Positions 23,274 to 37,443 of a DNA stretch of 64,000 nucleotides are shown here, piece after piece. The number at the start of each line of letters is the position of its first letter. Positions within the stretch are counted from its first letter, which is position 1. A model generated the notes under the pieces. The model was not told the origin of the DNA. It saw only the letters and a list, made by a program, of their open reading frames with translations, and ran no database searches. This DNA comes from Myrmaecium sp. VS I D KN 1 (lineage: Eukaryota > Ascomycota > Dothideomycetes > Valsariales > Valsariaceae): NCBI GenBank assembly GCA_019775845.1, contig JADQAV010000064.1, positions 62,001 through 126,000 on the forward strand. Direction: 5' to 3'. The translations under genes and the position numbers were made by a program.

Positions 23274-24400
23274 GCAGCAGGCACCGTCCAGCATGCTTGT
23301 ACGCATCCGCTTTATACGCCAACACGTCCACGTCGACTCAATGCCGCTTCGACCACACTGATCTCATCCGCACACCGGTCCGCGGGATGCCATACCGACT
23401 ACGTCGTTGTCGTCACCGCGCATTTTTATCGCATCGTATCACATCGCATCGCATACTGCATTCTCGTCCCTTCGAATCGACTGCGCGCGTGCGACGCCCC
23501 GGAACTACAAAGAACACGACTGCGGTTATCTAGTGGGGCATCATTATCATCATTTTATCGACACACAATGCTACTTCCGTCCGATGGTGACTTTTCACCA
23601 TCACCAACGTCACATCAGCACATCAGCACAAAAGCGACAACCCGATCACTCAGTTCGCATTACCCGCAAGGAAGGCAGCTAGAAAGATGTGTGTGGTACC
23701 TCCGTAGCTTGGGTGGGAAGGTGGATGGAACATTTTTGGTTGGCGAAGGGGCTTCTGTGCGATCCCTGCCACGTAACGCACACAGACCTTGACATTGATT
23801 GACAAGGCTGAAGGAAAAAAGAAAGAATGGAGCCTCGCTCGGTCGTTCGGTGGTTCGTTCGGTCGGTGTGTGAAAGAGCGACGGGAGGCGAGGCGGGGCT
23901 GGGCTGGGCCGGGCGGGGCGGGGTGGGGCTGGAGCCTGCCCCTTTGCCCCTGCCCCTTTCCCATCCCCTGTCGATCAGGGACCCAGCCAGTCACCCTTTG
24001 AATTGGAGGACCTGAAAGAAAGAATGGAAGGAATGAAGGAAGGAAGGAATACAGAAGGAAAACATAACAATCTTTGATACCCCCCTCCTCTATACTGTAG
24101 TACCGATACCATATGCTTCTCTTGTTTTCAAGTTCTCGATTCAATAATGAAAATAATGTGATACTTGATCAACGCGTCTTCCGTATATACATTCTTCTCA
24201 TACCGTGGTTTCTTATCCTTCCCTTACATGACGGGATCGAGCAATCTAAAGGTCCGATCGATCAGATCGACTTACTTAATGATAAAATCCCTTTTTCTTC
24301 TTTTTCCTCCTCTTTCCTTCTTCTATCTTTCCTTTTATTCTTCCCTTTATATCTACTAGTGTAAGTATACTAAGCAGACGCGAGCCTATCCCTCCGCCCC
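23274..24400. other. Flank between the zinc-ribbon gene and the AT-rich block
   Basis: No gene. It contains G-rich low-complexity sequence near 23,890-23,960 (GGGGCTGG-like) and a T/C-rich run at 24,290-24,350. Base composition then changes to AT-rich RIP sequence over roughly 100-200 bases. Confidence 0.5.
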
Positions 24401-25102
24401 CCTCTCTTACACGCGCGTGATATATAATAAGAAATTTACAGCTAGAGTTAGAAAGAAATAAAGCTGCACCTCCTATCATAGTAAGATTTTAGGGGGTATT
24501 CTCTAATATCTTATCTAGATAGTATCTTGTTTATTAGGCAGATAATAGGACCAGGTAGCGGAATTTTAGTTAGCCTGTATACTTAAGTAAATAAGATAGG
24601 TAGTATTTTAGTAATAGTATCTCTTAAGTATTCTTTTTAGTATATAGGTTAGTAACCCTTTAAGTAAGCCTAGAGTATATATATAAGCGTATATATAAGT
24701 ATTAACTTAATATTATAAGCTAGCTAAGAGGTATTATAAGATCTAAACGGCTTTTTTAGAAGGTTATATTAAAAGGGGGCAGTTTTATAGTTTTAATATA
24801 ATAAGGGCTTTTTTACAGATATCTAGACGCCTATTATAAAAGCTAGGTAGAAGACTGAGGTAAGGGAATATCCCCTTACTAATTTATAATAAGTATTAAA
24901 TCTATATTAGTAGCTGCTCTTTATATTTATCATAGATCTCTTTACTCTATTATTATATATAGTATATATTTAAACAACTTACTAACTAATAACCTAACTA
25001 ACCTTTATTTCCCTCAAATTATAATATATATAATAATACTTATTATTAAACTTCTGATAAGCTTATAAAGGGATAAATCTGTAAAGAGAAGCTCTTTATT
25101 TC

Positions 25103-25511
25103 TATTAGAACTAAGGTATTATAATATAGTTATAATATGCTAGAAATATTAGAAGCTGAGGTATAGAATCAGCTGATCTAGAGTTAAGCGGGACCTCGAA
25201 TTAGATAATTTAAAATTAAATAAAGCCTTAAATTAGGCCTAGAACTAGCTAACTAGCTTTATCTAATTAATTCTAAAAAAGGATAATTCTTTAAAAGACT
25301 AGAAGCCTAGCCCCGTCTACTAGGAGCTTAGTACTATAGTAATAAAGCTTATAGATTAGGCCTACATATCTATATCTAGATAGACTATCTAAGTAATCCG
25401 GATAACTATTAGGATAATAAAATAGACTAGGCCTAATTTATTACTTAAAAGATACTCTTCTAAATCTTCTATAACTCCTTATATACTTAGTTAGCTCTAT
25501 CCTGTTCAACA
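25103..25511 (+). repeat. Copia-family LTR copy 1, plus orientation
   Basis: About 409 bp, matching the other three copies through landmarks such as TAGATAGACTATC and TTAGTTAGCTCTATCCTGTT. It ends in CAACA. The start is RIP-altered. No matching same-strand partner lies nearby; the nearest copy, at 29.6 kb, is inverted. Confidence 0.7.
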
Positions 25512-28424
25512 GAACTAGATAAGAAACTTTATAAGGTAGAAGAGAATATAACACGAGATAAGAGAGGGATAGTAGTAAGAGAATATCTAAAAGAGGGCAA
25601 GAATATATAAATTATGAAAAGAAGAGGTAAATCAGGAGAAAAAGGTCCTAATATATATATATATATATATAAAGGGGATAGAAGTATTTCAGCTTATTAA
25701 TTTTACTAAGAAATATAACTAATCTCTGGAAAGTAGCTAAAAGGAGTAAAGGTTACTGCCTTATTTAAACTAAGATACTATAGGCTCCCGCTTTACTATA
25801 ACTAAAATAGGGCCTAGAACTATAGAATAATAATAATCTGGAATTAATGAAAAACCCTTAAGATTAAGTAACTTTATAGTACTAAAGAAGGAGGTAATTA
25901 AATATAGGGGCCTACTACTAGAATTTAATAGATTAGTCTAGCTAGTTAGGAGAACTACTAGAATAATAAAATTAACTAGAGCTAGTTATATTACCTACTA
26001 AAGGCTTCTGTAGATAATTTAGTACCCTGAACCTTATATACTTAGGTAGCCCTACCCTGTCTGATAGGCTTTCTATAATCTTCAGATTATATAGTCTAGA
26101 ATACTTTAATAAAGTAGTATTAAGTTCTAGCCCTTTTATTTTTAGATTATTTAGCTTAAGGTCCTAATTTAGTTTAGATAATACAGAGACTTCTAAAAGT
26201 TTAGTATACTACTTCTTATTATAATACTCTAAGTTTAATAACTATAATAATATATTATAATAATATCCTAACACCTTAGTCTTAATAGTTATATAGTTCT
26301 TTATATAGGTTTAAGAGTAGGCACTCAGTAATAAAAGCTATTATAATATATTATTATAACTATTATATATCTTATAAGGATTCAGCTAATCTATAAAGCT
26401 TATTCTTTAAACTTTCTTATATAGTATAGGTCTAAGAATCTAAAATTAAGGCTTAAATATCTCGTTCAGCCCCTGTATAATAGGAATATTTTTAATCTTC
26501 CTAAATATAGATTTATAAATATAGAGTATCCTCTTAGTAGACTAGGCTTCTATAAAGATTTTATTTTAAAAAGTTTCTCTAGTCTCTGTTACTATTATTT
26601 TAAATATATAGAGATAATAAGTAATAGAGTTCGAAATTAAATAACTTACTAAAGCCCTCTTTCTATACCTTCAGTTCTTCTACTCTTTTTTATAGCTATA
26701 AGTATGTCTTAAAATTAGTAGCTATCTAATACTTCCTTTTAGGCGGCTGTTAGGGATATTAATAGATTACAGAATTAATAATATAATTATTAACTTATAT
26801 TAGTCCTAGCCTGCTACTTGTAGCTCTATATAGCCCTTAGTCTTATAGAGTATAGTATAATATAGTAACCCCTATATAATAGTTAACTACTACTAATATT
26901 CTTAGTTTACTAAGTTATCTGAATTAGGGTTAGTCTATATTAGACTTAAACTTAAGTTCTTTTTTATTAATTATTTCTTTACTTCCCTTATCTACGCTGA
27001 ATTATTAGCTATACTATAGGGAGTATATAACCAGCGTAGGATAATAGCTCTGGATTAGAAGTAAGACTAAAGCTACTATTCCCCTATCACTCGCAGTCCT
27101 CGTTAAATACTATACTATATAGGCAGTGCTAAGGTTCTTAGTTAGGTAGCGAATGCTAAGGTATTCGCAGGTGCAGCACACGTGTCTTACATATACCCTC
27201 TATAGTAATATTACTCTTACCCTTTAGCCTAATAAGCCAGGTTAATACTACTCTATTAGCTATAGATTATTATTATATAGGGATACTAATTATATTTAAA
27301 GCTAAATAATACCTTATTTATCCAGGAGTATATAATAGGAGTTATAAACCTTTTAATATATTATCTTACTAGGTACTTAGATCGTTACTATAAGTTATAA
27401 TAGTATTATAGTCTACCTACCTTAAATTTAAGTTAAGGTAGGGAAGTCAGTTCTAGTCTCTAGAAGAATTAGTAGAATAAGCTCTAATTATTATATTTAG
27501 AAGGAGTAGGACTATTTATAATTATATATATTTAATTTTTAGTTTATCCTAGTCTAATTAACCTGTTCTTATAATCTCCTGAACTTATTAAGGGTAAACT
27601 AAAATATTACTTATAGTTATTCTATAGAGGCAGGCTTCTTAGGCCCAACTTTTGAATATATAAAGGTTAGGGTAAAAACTAGTAGAATTATTAATATTAG
27701 TTACAGCTCTTATTAAAATAACTTTAGTAAGTTATAAATATCTGAAAGTATATTAGACTAGTCTAACAGAGGCTGAGGACCGAATATTAGATTATAAATT
27801 AATAAGTAGATAGGAGGGACCCTATTATAGATATATTATCCTCTTATATAAGTATCTCCCCTCCTTTAAGCCTCTTAAGTACTAAAGGTATTTATAAATA
27901 TCTCTAAAGTATTAACCTATATATATAGCCCCTTATTTTAAATACCTAAAGTCTTCCCTAAGTATATAAAAATATAGTTAAGGTCAGATAATTTATAGTT
28001 CTTACCTAGTATAACTATATAGATAATATTATTACTAACGCTCTTAGGCTTCCGTATTTATACTTAAGAGGCCCCAGGCTTTAATCTACGCTGGGGCTTA
28101 CTGATTGATTATACCTTTATAAATAGGGCTCCCTACTATAATATTATATAAAATCTGAACTATAACTATTAAGTATTTAATTCAAAGAAATATATAGTAA
28201 GGTGGTCTTAGTGTACTCCTAGTCTAAAAACCTGAAGATATATTAATAGTAGTAATAAAGTTACTAAGATAAATTATCACTATTTAATTTCGATATAACT
28301 TATATAATAAAGAAATAGTACCCTAGCAGATTAGTTTATTAGGTATATTAGAGTATAGGAAAATAGAAGAAGTAGAGTACTAGGCTATATTAGCTAGCTA
28401 GTTTAACAGGAAGATTCTATTTTA
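25512..28424. other. Unassigned RIP sequence between inverted LTR copies
   Basis: AT-rich and without a readable domain on either strand. A short stretch of higher GC lies near 27,080-27,185 and includes CGCAGGTGCAGCACACGTG-like sequence. It probably contains further element remnants that I cannot classify. Confidence 0.4.
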
Positions 28425-28560
28425 AGGTTTACAAGTAAGGTACTGAGGCAGGTAGGCTGTAAAGCGGCGAGGCAGTAAGGCAGCGAGGTATTAATATATA
28501 GGTCTCTGCAGCAGTATAGTTACTAGATTATACTAACCTTTTCAGACGGGTTGTTACCCT
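28425..28560. repeat. Dispersed repeat C, copy 1
   Basis: About 130 bp with higher GC than its surroundings. It matches, in inverted orientation, the sequence at about 39,300-39,430; shared landmarks are GCAGCGAGGTAT and ATATAGGTC. One end reads AGGGTAAC/GTTACCCT, which may be a terminal repeat of a small mobile element. Class unknown. Confidence 0.6.
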
Positions 28561-29568
28561 AAGTGACAGGGCCTTAGTATAATATCTATATACTAGAAAT
28601 AGAAGGACTATAACCTTTATAAAGGGATATTATATAGACTATAGGGTAAGGAGTAATTTAGTACTAGAAATCACTTTAACTAAGTAAAAGGGTAAAAGGG
28701 TAGCCTAGAATTTTTATAAGTAATATATTTAGATTATTCATTTGCTTAATATTAATTCTATGTTATATAATTCTATACCCCGCTTTATACAGCGGAAACT
28801 TCTAACACTTTCACCTTATCCTGATTATGCTACCTTATAATTATTATAGTGCCTTAGTTTTAGGAATCATTTATAATATATTATAATCCTATCATAAAGC
28901 CTTATATATAATAAGAATTCTAATATCTAGAGTTTATAAATAATTACTTAGAATAAGAACTAGGCTTCTACTACTAGCTTCTAAGTATATTATTAAAAAA
29001 ATATAATATAATAAGCTAATATATATTATTAATAATAATATGCCCCGACCAAAGTCATCTAAATATCTTAATAAACAACTTAATACTTCATCAGGATGTG
29101 GTTAGATATAATACTAACTTAGATACTTAACTATTTAGCTCCATTAACTATACCTTATATAATCTATCTTCTCCAGGTGAGTCTATTGTTTTATTTACTA
29201 TTATATTATGTTATAAGAAGTATATATTAATCGCATTTCTTAGGTAAGCCGCTTATTTTTTTTAAGTGATCTATTAATAGATATAAAGGCTCTATTTACT
29301 TATTAATTTACTAAAGTTTTCTTCTAGTACTTAGCTTAGAGGAAGAAAAGAATAAACTATAGCTATAGTAGAGAATAGCTATACTTAGAATAACTAGCTT
29401 ACTAGTTTAGAACCTCTTATATCTATATATATTTCTCTTTTTAAGAGTATTATACTACTGCTATATAGCCCTCACCCAAGACTAAAATATTATATTTATT
29501 ACAGATAAGGCATTATAATAATACTATAGTATATTACTATATTATAGGTCTTATAATCTAGTAAATAC

Positions 29569-29955
29569 TGTTAAATAGGATAGAGCTAATTAAGCATATA
29601 AAGAGTTATAAAAGATTTTGGAGGAGTATTTTACAGGTAATAAATCAGCCCTAGTCTGTTTTATTATCCTAGTAGTTATCTGGATTGCTTAAATAGTTTT
29701 CTAGATACAGATGGGCAGGCCTTATTTATAGACCTTCCCTGCGGTAATACTAAGCCCCTAGTATAGAAGCTAGGCTTCTAGTTTTTTACAGAGTGATTTA
29801 AAATTAACTTAGTGGAACTAGTTAGCCAGTTCTTAGCCTAAGTCTGGGCCTTGGTTAATTCCAAATTATCTAATTCGGGGCCTTAGTTAATTCTAAATTA
29901 TCTAAGTCTAGGCTTTAGTTAATTCTAAATCATCTGATTCTGGGCCCCGCCTTAG
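29569..29955 (-). repeat. Copia-family LTR copy 3, inverted and partial
   Basis: The reverse complement matches copies 1 and 2 from the ACA end (TGTTAAATAGGATAGAGCTAA on the plus strand is the LTR 3' end) through the GGGCCTTAGTTAATTC region. The outer TGTCA end is not recognisable. With copy 1 it forms an inverted pair 4.0 kb apart. Confidence 0.65.
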
Positions 29956-32718
29956 TCTAATAAATACAGTAATATTAAAAGCATTATATATAAACTAGGT
30001 AAAGGTATTAGAAGTTCCTTCCTGCTTTTTTCCAACTAATAGGGCTAGAAAACTTAAAATATTAAGAAGAGATAAAGAGTACTTAAAGTAATAGTATAAT
30101 TTATATATAAATTTTCAGATTACTGTGCACGGACTACCCCTAACCTATATTATTCTTCTAAATATTTCAGCTATTTACTTATAGAGAATTATATTATGTC
30201 TATTTAAAGCTACCCCTTATATTAATTATAGCCTAAAGTTTCTCTAGTATTAAATAAGCTATTCGCCTTGTTAGAAAATTAATAGTAACTCCCTTATATA
30301 ACTTATATATAAGGTTCTACCTATTTTATTCTATAAGTCCCTTCCTATCTTATTTAATTTCTTATAGTCCTAGTTCTCCTAGCGCTAATTAGTTCAGCGT
30401 TTTTAGCTAGTTTAAGAAGATAAAGCCGCTCCTACTCCTACCCCCGCTATCTCTTATAAAAAAAGTAGGTTAGCGTTAGAAGTAACGGAACCTTCTAGCT
30501 TAGAAAGTAAAGTTCTAGAAGTTATTATACCTTAAGTTAATTACTGCCTAGCTTCTTAGGGAGGTTCCGAGGCTTATATAAGATTAGCTAAATAAGTAGG
30601 CGTATTAGAGGAAGTAGTATAAATATAGACTAAATAAATCGCCTTATTTTCCTATATTATAGACTTATTCGCCTAAATCTTTTATACTTATAATATACTC
30701 CTATAAGCCCCTTATTATACTCCTCTTATCTATAGTTTTACCTATATACTTTCGGGTATATTTAGGGCTCCTCCTTAGTTTCCTAAGTTTCTTAGTATTA
30801 TATAGGTTACGGTCTTTTTCTTAGTTTTCAGGAGTTCTTAGAATATATTATATCCTTATAGGTATTTAGGCTTTCTACTTTTCTTTTTCTTTTCTTTTTA
30901 TTTCTATTCTCGGGACGTTTTATTATCTTTAATATTTTAAATTTAAGCCTTCCGCTTTACCGTCCTTCCTCCTTAAGTTATAGGGTTTTTTATATTCTAC
31001 CTACTTCTCTTAAACTCTCTACCTTTACCTTATAATCTAAGAGACCTACTTCTTAGTCGACCTTCCTAATTCTTCTTTATAGCTCCTTATTTACTTCTAG
31101 CTTCTTCTAGATTCTTTAATATCTTTATATAATATACCGCTCTTCCTAGACGGTTTTCTAAGCTTATACGCTTATTAGGTAGATTAATTAATTATTTACT
31201 ATTAGCGGCTACTTTTACCGTCTTAATACTCCTTTTATCTTTAACTATCCTCCTTTTCTTCTATTTTAATTATATTTTTTTAACTCTCTTTATTTCTTCC
31301 TCCTCTTCCTTTATACTACTTTATTATTATCTTATTTTTATTTCGTTACTCCTTTATCGTCTATCTATTCTTTAATTATTTCTTATACTTCTCTAATAGT
31401 ACGCGTTATATTTCTACTCCCTAATATACTTTCTTAAACCCCGAATAAATATACTATAAGTAGTACCCTTCTCTATACGCCTTTAAATAGTTATTATAAT
31501 TTTAATAGATCTTCTCGCTTCCTTTTCTTTAATTAGTCTTTTATTTAACTCTTATTATATATAGCTATTTCTTCTATTACTCCTTAGACCTCCGGAGTCC
31601 CTTCTTATAAATTCCTTTATTTTTCTTCTTTTACTTAATATTTTACTTAACCTTCTTCGCTTCTAGCTTTTTCCCCGGTCTTTTCTAGGTTTATAGCTAT
31701 TTCTTTTATTATTCTAAGGTCCGCCGCTATTTCTTTTATTATCTCTTAGGCTAGAGGAATCCTACTAAGTAAATTTCCTCTTATTCTTTCCTTTATTTTA
31801 TATTTTAGCTAACTTCCTTCTACCTCTAATATCTTCTTTATCTTTTCTTAGGCCGCCGGGGTCGTCCTAGTTAATCTTATAATAAAGTCTAATTTTAATA
31901 ATATAATAACGGATTTATTATATCTTAGGGCGCGCTCTTTTCGCCCCCTTATTAATATCCCGTATATATTTAAAGGTAAAATCCGCCCGCTTACCTTAAC
32001 TAAATAAACTTATAAGAGTAGAGATATTAAGCTATAATAGGGGTTCGCAGCCTAGCTTAAACTATTATTAATAGTAGTAGAAGTTAGCTACTAAGTCTAT
32101 ACTAGCTAGTATATAGGCCTTTAAGTCATTCTATATAGGTTCCTCGATAAGATCTTATTCTTTTTTTAAATTTACTTATATTTCTTATAATATCCTTTAT
32201 ACCTCTGCTAGGTAGTATACTTTAAATTCTATTTTCTATTATTTAATTCTAGAGTCTACTAGTAAATAGATATAGTATCCCTTATAATTATAAACCTAAT
32301 AGTTATAGTTAGCTCAGTTCTTTCCTTTAAAAATATATAAAGGTTTAGGTTTAGATAAATTAGACCGTTATAGCGTTTTTTCTATCTCTCTAAGCTGATT
32401 TAAGTCTAATAAAACTATTTCTTTTATTAATATCTCTTCTCCTACCTCTACCTTTTATAAGCTCTACTAGTACCCTCTTAATATCTTTTATCCTCTTTTA
32501 TTATTTAGTCTAGTAAACTAGGTATCGAATTATTATTATCTTTATAAGATATCCTCTAACTTATTAGCTAGTTATAGTTAGATTCCTTCTATCCTATTAT
32601 AAGGTAGTTATAATAGTTAAGGCTATTAAGGTATTTAAGATAGTTATAATAGTAAGAGCTCTATTATATCGGCTTTTATATCGTTAAATATTAATATATT
32701 AGGAGGAGTAGATATTAG
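29956..32718. other. Unassigned RIP sequence left of the gypsy fossil
   Basis: The plus strand is strongly pyrimidine-rich from about 30,850 to 31,850 (TTCTTC and CTTTCT runs), so any old coding sequence would be Lys/Glu-rich on the minus strand. I cannot assign a family. Confidence 0.35.
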
Positions 32719-32943
32719 TAATTACTAGGAGCCTAAGGCCTAGGAGGCTAAAGACTCGCCTTACTAGAGGTAAGGCTTCGTAAGCTAATATATAACTATT
32801 ACGTACTTATGTACGTAACCTCCTAGGGGCACCGTATAAACTAGCGAGCCTCCTTATACTTTTAACTTTCCTTCCTTAGATAATCCTTCTTATCTTATAG
32901 TTAATCTATTAGGCTATTCCTAGCCGCGGTTTAGATTATAATA
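32719..32943 (+). repeat. 5' LTR of the gypsy fossil
   Basis: About 225 bp, the partner of the copy at 37,944-38,170. The ends are set by where the two copies stop matching (start TAAT, end TAATA) and may be off by a few bases. Confidence 0.8.
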
Positions 32944-35900
32944 TTAGGATTATCTCTTTCTAGTACGCTAGGTTCCCCGGGTACTATATAGCTAATACGG
33001 AGATAATAGATATTAATCTAGATATCCTCGCTAAAGAGGTTATATAATTATATAATAAGCTCGTAACCGCCTAGTAGTAGAACCGAGTAATTAAAATACT
33101 TTATATAGAGATTAAATCGCTCCGGAACTAGAGAACGGCTATAGCGACGCTCTTTACCTCCTCTACTACTAAAGTCCTAATTATAATAGCTAAGGCCCTA
33201 CCGAGACTACGCTTCTATAACCTAACCTAATATACTTATAATAACCTAAAGGAGTACCTAGCGTTTAGGATAAACCTTTATACGAAACTAGTAATAGACG
33301 CCCGTTACTTTAATATAGAGGAGGAGAAGGCTTAGTATATCTTTAACTATCTAGGTAGAAAGGCCGCTTAGAAAATCTTACTTTAGATTTATATAAAGGA
33401 TGGGAATAATAAGGTATTAAAAGTAGATAAGCTATACCGGGTTATAAATATTACTTTCGGGGATTTTAATAGTTAGTAAAAGGCCCTTATATAAGTTAAT
33501 ACTATAAAGTAAGGACCTTAAGATCTAAACGAGTTCCTAAGTAAGTTTAACGAGGTTATAATTAAAGCTAGAGGCCTATCTTAAGCGGATAACTAGAAGA
33601 AGGCCCTTCTTTAAACGGCTATTAATATAAAGCTTTTATAAGGGATAATTAGGGCTAGGAGGGCCGAGTCGTATAAAAACTATTATAACTAGCTTAGGTA
33701 GGTAGATAAGGACTTAAAATAATAGCTTAGATCTAGAATTATACTAGTTATTATACGATACTAACGTTCTAACCTTAGGCTCCTATTTAACTGTCTCGTA
33801 ACTAGGACTAGATAGATTAGGAACTAACTAAAGTAAATACTATAAAGACTTAAGGATAATAGCCTTATATACGCGCTAAATAAGTAACTTAGGACGAATT
33901 ATAAAAGAGACGGACGGAAGGGGTATACCTTAAATATAATAAAAAGAACTACTTTATTAGGTAGTACTAACTACTCCTAGCTTAAAGGCCTAAATAGGTT
34001 ATAGCCGTCTAAAATATAGAAGAGGCTAAGAACTCTAATAATAGAGAGTACTAATTAGCTAATAAAGAATAAGGAAAAGTATAACCCTCGTTTAAAGTTA
34101 TAAATAAGGGGATAATAATATAAAATCTATAAAGTTTCTCTTTAATTAATAAGACTTTAAAAGATCGCGTATAAATTTATCTTCTTTTATCGTCTATATA
34201 ATAGTTAATAAGGTGTATATAGTACGCACCCTAGTAAATAATAAGTATTTAAGTTATAAAATTATTAATAAGCGGTTTATATAAAAGTATCGGCTTCCGA
34301 CCTTTAAAATTAAATCTAAGAGAGTAAAGGGGGTAGCTAGAGAGGAAGGCTAGATTATATAAATTATATAAGTAAGGCTAAATATTAAAATATATAAAGA
34401 AGAAGGAGCCTACTTCTATATCCTTTTAAACTATTTAAGATATAACTTAATTCTAGAGAAGCTATAGCTAGACTACTATAATACCTAAATAGATTTAAAG
34501 AGAGAGAGGATCTTTCTTCGTACGATAGAGGTTAAGCTATAGGATAGAGGGAGGAAACCCTTATTAAGAATAGAAATTACTTAAGTATATACCTCTACTA
34601 TAGGAGCCCTATTAAGAAGAAGAAGAAAAAAGAGAGAAGTTTAAGTATTTATAATAACTCTAGGGGATATCTAGAAGGCTCTTATTAAAAAGAAGATTAA
34701 CCCTTATATAAGCCTGTCTAAATAATACTAGGCTTACTTAGACCTATTTAAACCGGAAAATACCTCCTTACTTCTACTATACCGGGGCCCCGGGATTAAC
34801 TATAATATTAAGCTTATATAAATAGACGGAAAGGAGGTAGAGATAGTATAGGGCCCTCTATATAATATAACCTAGGACGAATTAATAGTATTAAGGAAAA
34901 TACTTATTAAATTTCTAAATAAGAACTTTATCTAGGTTAGTTATTCTTCTATAGTAGCTTTAGTTCTTTTTATATAAAAGCTAGAAGGAGGCCTATACTT
35001 CTATATAGACTACCGAGCCTTAAATATAATTATAAAAAAGGATAGGTATTCTTTACCGTTAATTTATAAGACTCTTAGGCAGATTAGCTAAGCTAAGTTA
35101 TTTATAAAACTAAATATTAGCGTAGCCTTCTATAAGATCCGAATCGCTAAAGGAAGGAAGTAGATAATAGATAATATATATAAAATTACGCTATATATAG
35201 GAGAACTAAGGCCTTCTAGTAGTAGAAATAAGGACTTTTAAAACTCCTACCTATCTCTAATAGACTATAGTAGGAAATATTAATAAACTTTATAACTAAC
35301 CTCCTAGAAAGTAGAGGTCGTATAAATATCCTAGTTATTACGGACTAGCTAATAAGGGGTATAATCTTTAAAAGAGTAAGAGAAATAATAATAGAATATT
35401 TAGCTAAAGTTATAGTCTAAAGCTTTATATAATACTATAACTTCTCTAGAGTAATTACTTTAAATAGAGATACCTAATTCGTAGGAGAACTTTAGTTATA
35501 TATATATAGGTTAATAGGGATTAAGAGGCGCTTAAGTATAGTATATTATCTATAAATAGACGGCGCTATAGAAAGGATTAATAATACTATAAAGGCTTAT
35601 CTTAAGGCCTATATCTATTTTAATTAAAGTAATTAGGTAAAGCTACTCCCCTTAACTAAACTAACTCTTAACGCTTATATAAATACTATAATAGGAACTA
35701 GCCCCTTCTTTCTATCTTATAGGTTTAAGTTATCCCCTTTTAAACTAAAGGAACTACTAGAAGAAGCCCTAGCTAGGACTAAGACCTCCTTATAAAAAGG
35801 AGAATAAATTATATAAACTATTAGAAATATACTTAAATAGGTAAAAGTGTTTATAGCTTATATCTAATAAGAAGCTAAATACTAGGTAAATAAAGTAAGA

Positions 35901-36589
35901 GACCTAGCTCTAAAATACTATATAGGGGATAAGGTTTAGCTTTTCCTAAAGAATATTTATATAATATAGCTATATAAGAAACTAGATTAGAAGAATACTA
36001 AATATACTATCTTAGAGACTATAGGCTTATTATTATATAATTAAATACTCCCCCTAGAATCTATAATATTTTTTACGTAGATTAAGTCTACTTAGTAGCG
36101 AATAACCCCCTACTATTTTAATAAATAGATAACTTATAACCCCCGCCGATATAATAGGATAGTAAAGACGAATATATAATTAAGAAGATTATTAACGAGT
36201 ATTATATAAAGAGAGGAAAAGGCTAGTAAGTATAATATTTAGTAAAATAAATAAGCTATACTAGGCCTACCTAGGAATTTAAAGCTATACTAGAAGATAT
36301 AGCGGCCTTAGAAGACTAGCTCGTACGAAAGAAAGAAACTTCTTAATAATAAGTACTAGTAGAAGATAGCGGTAGGGAGGTAAGGACTTTTATTTATTTT
36401 ATAAATTACTAACTAAATTCCTAGGGTAAAGAGAAGTAAAAGTACTAAACTATACTAGATAAGAACGGATTATTATATATATAGCTAATCCTCTATATCG
36501 TAAATATTAGGAGGGAGGACGGCTAGGGGCGTAGGGGGTATAAAGGTCTCCTAGCCGTTCCGGTAAGAATAACCCCAGATTTTAGAACT

Positions 36590-37315
36590 AAATAAATTAA
36601 TTTAAAAATTAATACTTACTATATAGACTTTATATTCTAGGCTCTTAATCTAGGTAGCCTAAAGTATTTATAGTATTTTTTAATTTTTTATATTAAGGGA
36701 ATAAAAAGTTAGAGGATTTTTAATTAATAATCTTATCTTTCATAAAATTTCTATAAGACTAGTCACTTTCTAGAAAATCTAGAAAAAATACCTAAATTTT
36801 AAATAAATTAGCTAAAAATTAAAGAAGAATAATATTATACTTATTAGTATTTATATATTCTAGAAAAGTTATAAAAGCTTAGTATTTACTAGTATTTTAT
36901 ATAAAAAAAATAAAAAAGACTTTTTTTTCTAAAAAAAAAAAAAATCCTAAAAAAATCTAGAAAAATCTAGAAAAATCTAGAAAAATCTTGAAAAATCTAG
37001 AAAAATCTAGAAAAATCTAGAAAAATCTAGAAAAATCTAAAAAAATCTAGAAAAATCTAAATAAATACCCAGAAGGCTAGGCTATACTAATTTAGCTTTT
37101 TTAAGTTATAATTAATTAGAATATTTAGGATTTTTAAGGCCGGAAAACCAGCTCCTAGAAATAGATTTTTTCGGAATTTTCGGGTTTTTTACGGGTTCTG
37201 AGGTTCGGGTTTAGTTAGTTTCGGGTTAGCAGAGCCTCTAGATTTTCGGCTCGGGTTTTTTTTTTAGTTAGCTAGACCCCTGTTTAGTTAGCTTTCGGAA
37301 CCTAATAGGCTACCC
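36590..37315 (+). repeat. Mariner-like dispersed repeat B, copy 1 (inside the gypsy fossil)
   Basis: It shares with the 39.2 kb and 43.3 kb copies the segments ACTTACTATATAGACTTTAT and AATAATCTTATCTTT and a right end GGCTACCC followed by TA. Its left end is not recognised. It contains the 10-bp tandem array at 36,951-37,060. Its position between the chromodomain region and the 3' LTR shows that it inserted into the gypsy element. Confidence 0.6.
36951..37060. repeat. 10-bp tandem array, AAAAATCTAG, about 11 copies
   Basis: Eleven consecutive 10-bp units, eight exact, with variants ending TTG or TAA. Shorter arrays of the same unit occur in the related repeat near 44,255-44,290 and 45,118-45,145, so the array belongs to repeat B. 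Confidence 0.93.
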
Positions 37316-37443
37316 TAGGAATAAATAGGCTATATAAGTAACGGCGGGTATAGTAGGGGCAGGTAAGGCTATTATACCTTAGGAATAAATAGGCTATATA
37401 AGTAACGGCGGGTATAGCGGGGGTAGGTAAGGTTATTAAAGCT
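37316..37443. repeat. 64-bp tandem duplication
   Basis: Two head-to-tail copies, beginning TAGGAATAAATAGGCTATAT at 37,316 and 37,380, differ at only a few C/T positions. It lies between the right end of mariner-like repeat B and the 3' LTR of the gypsy fossil. Confidence 0.9.
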
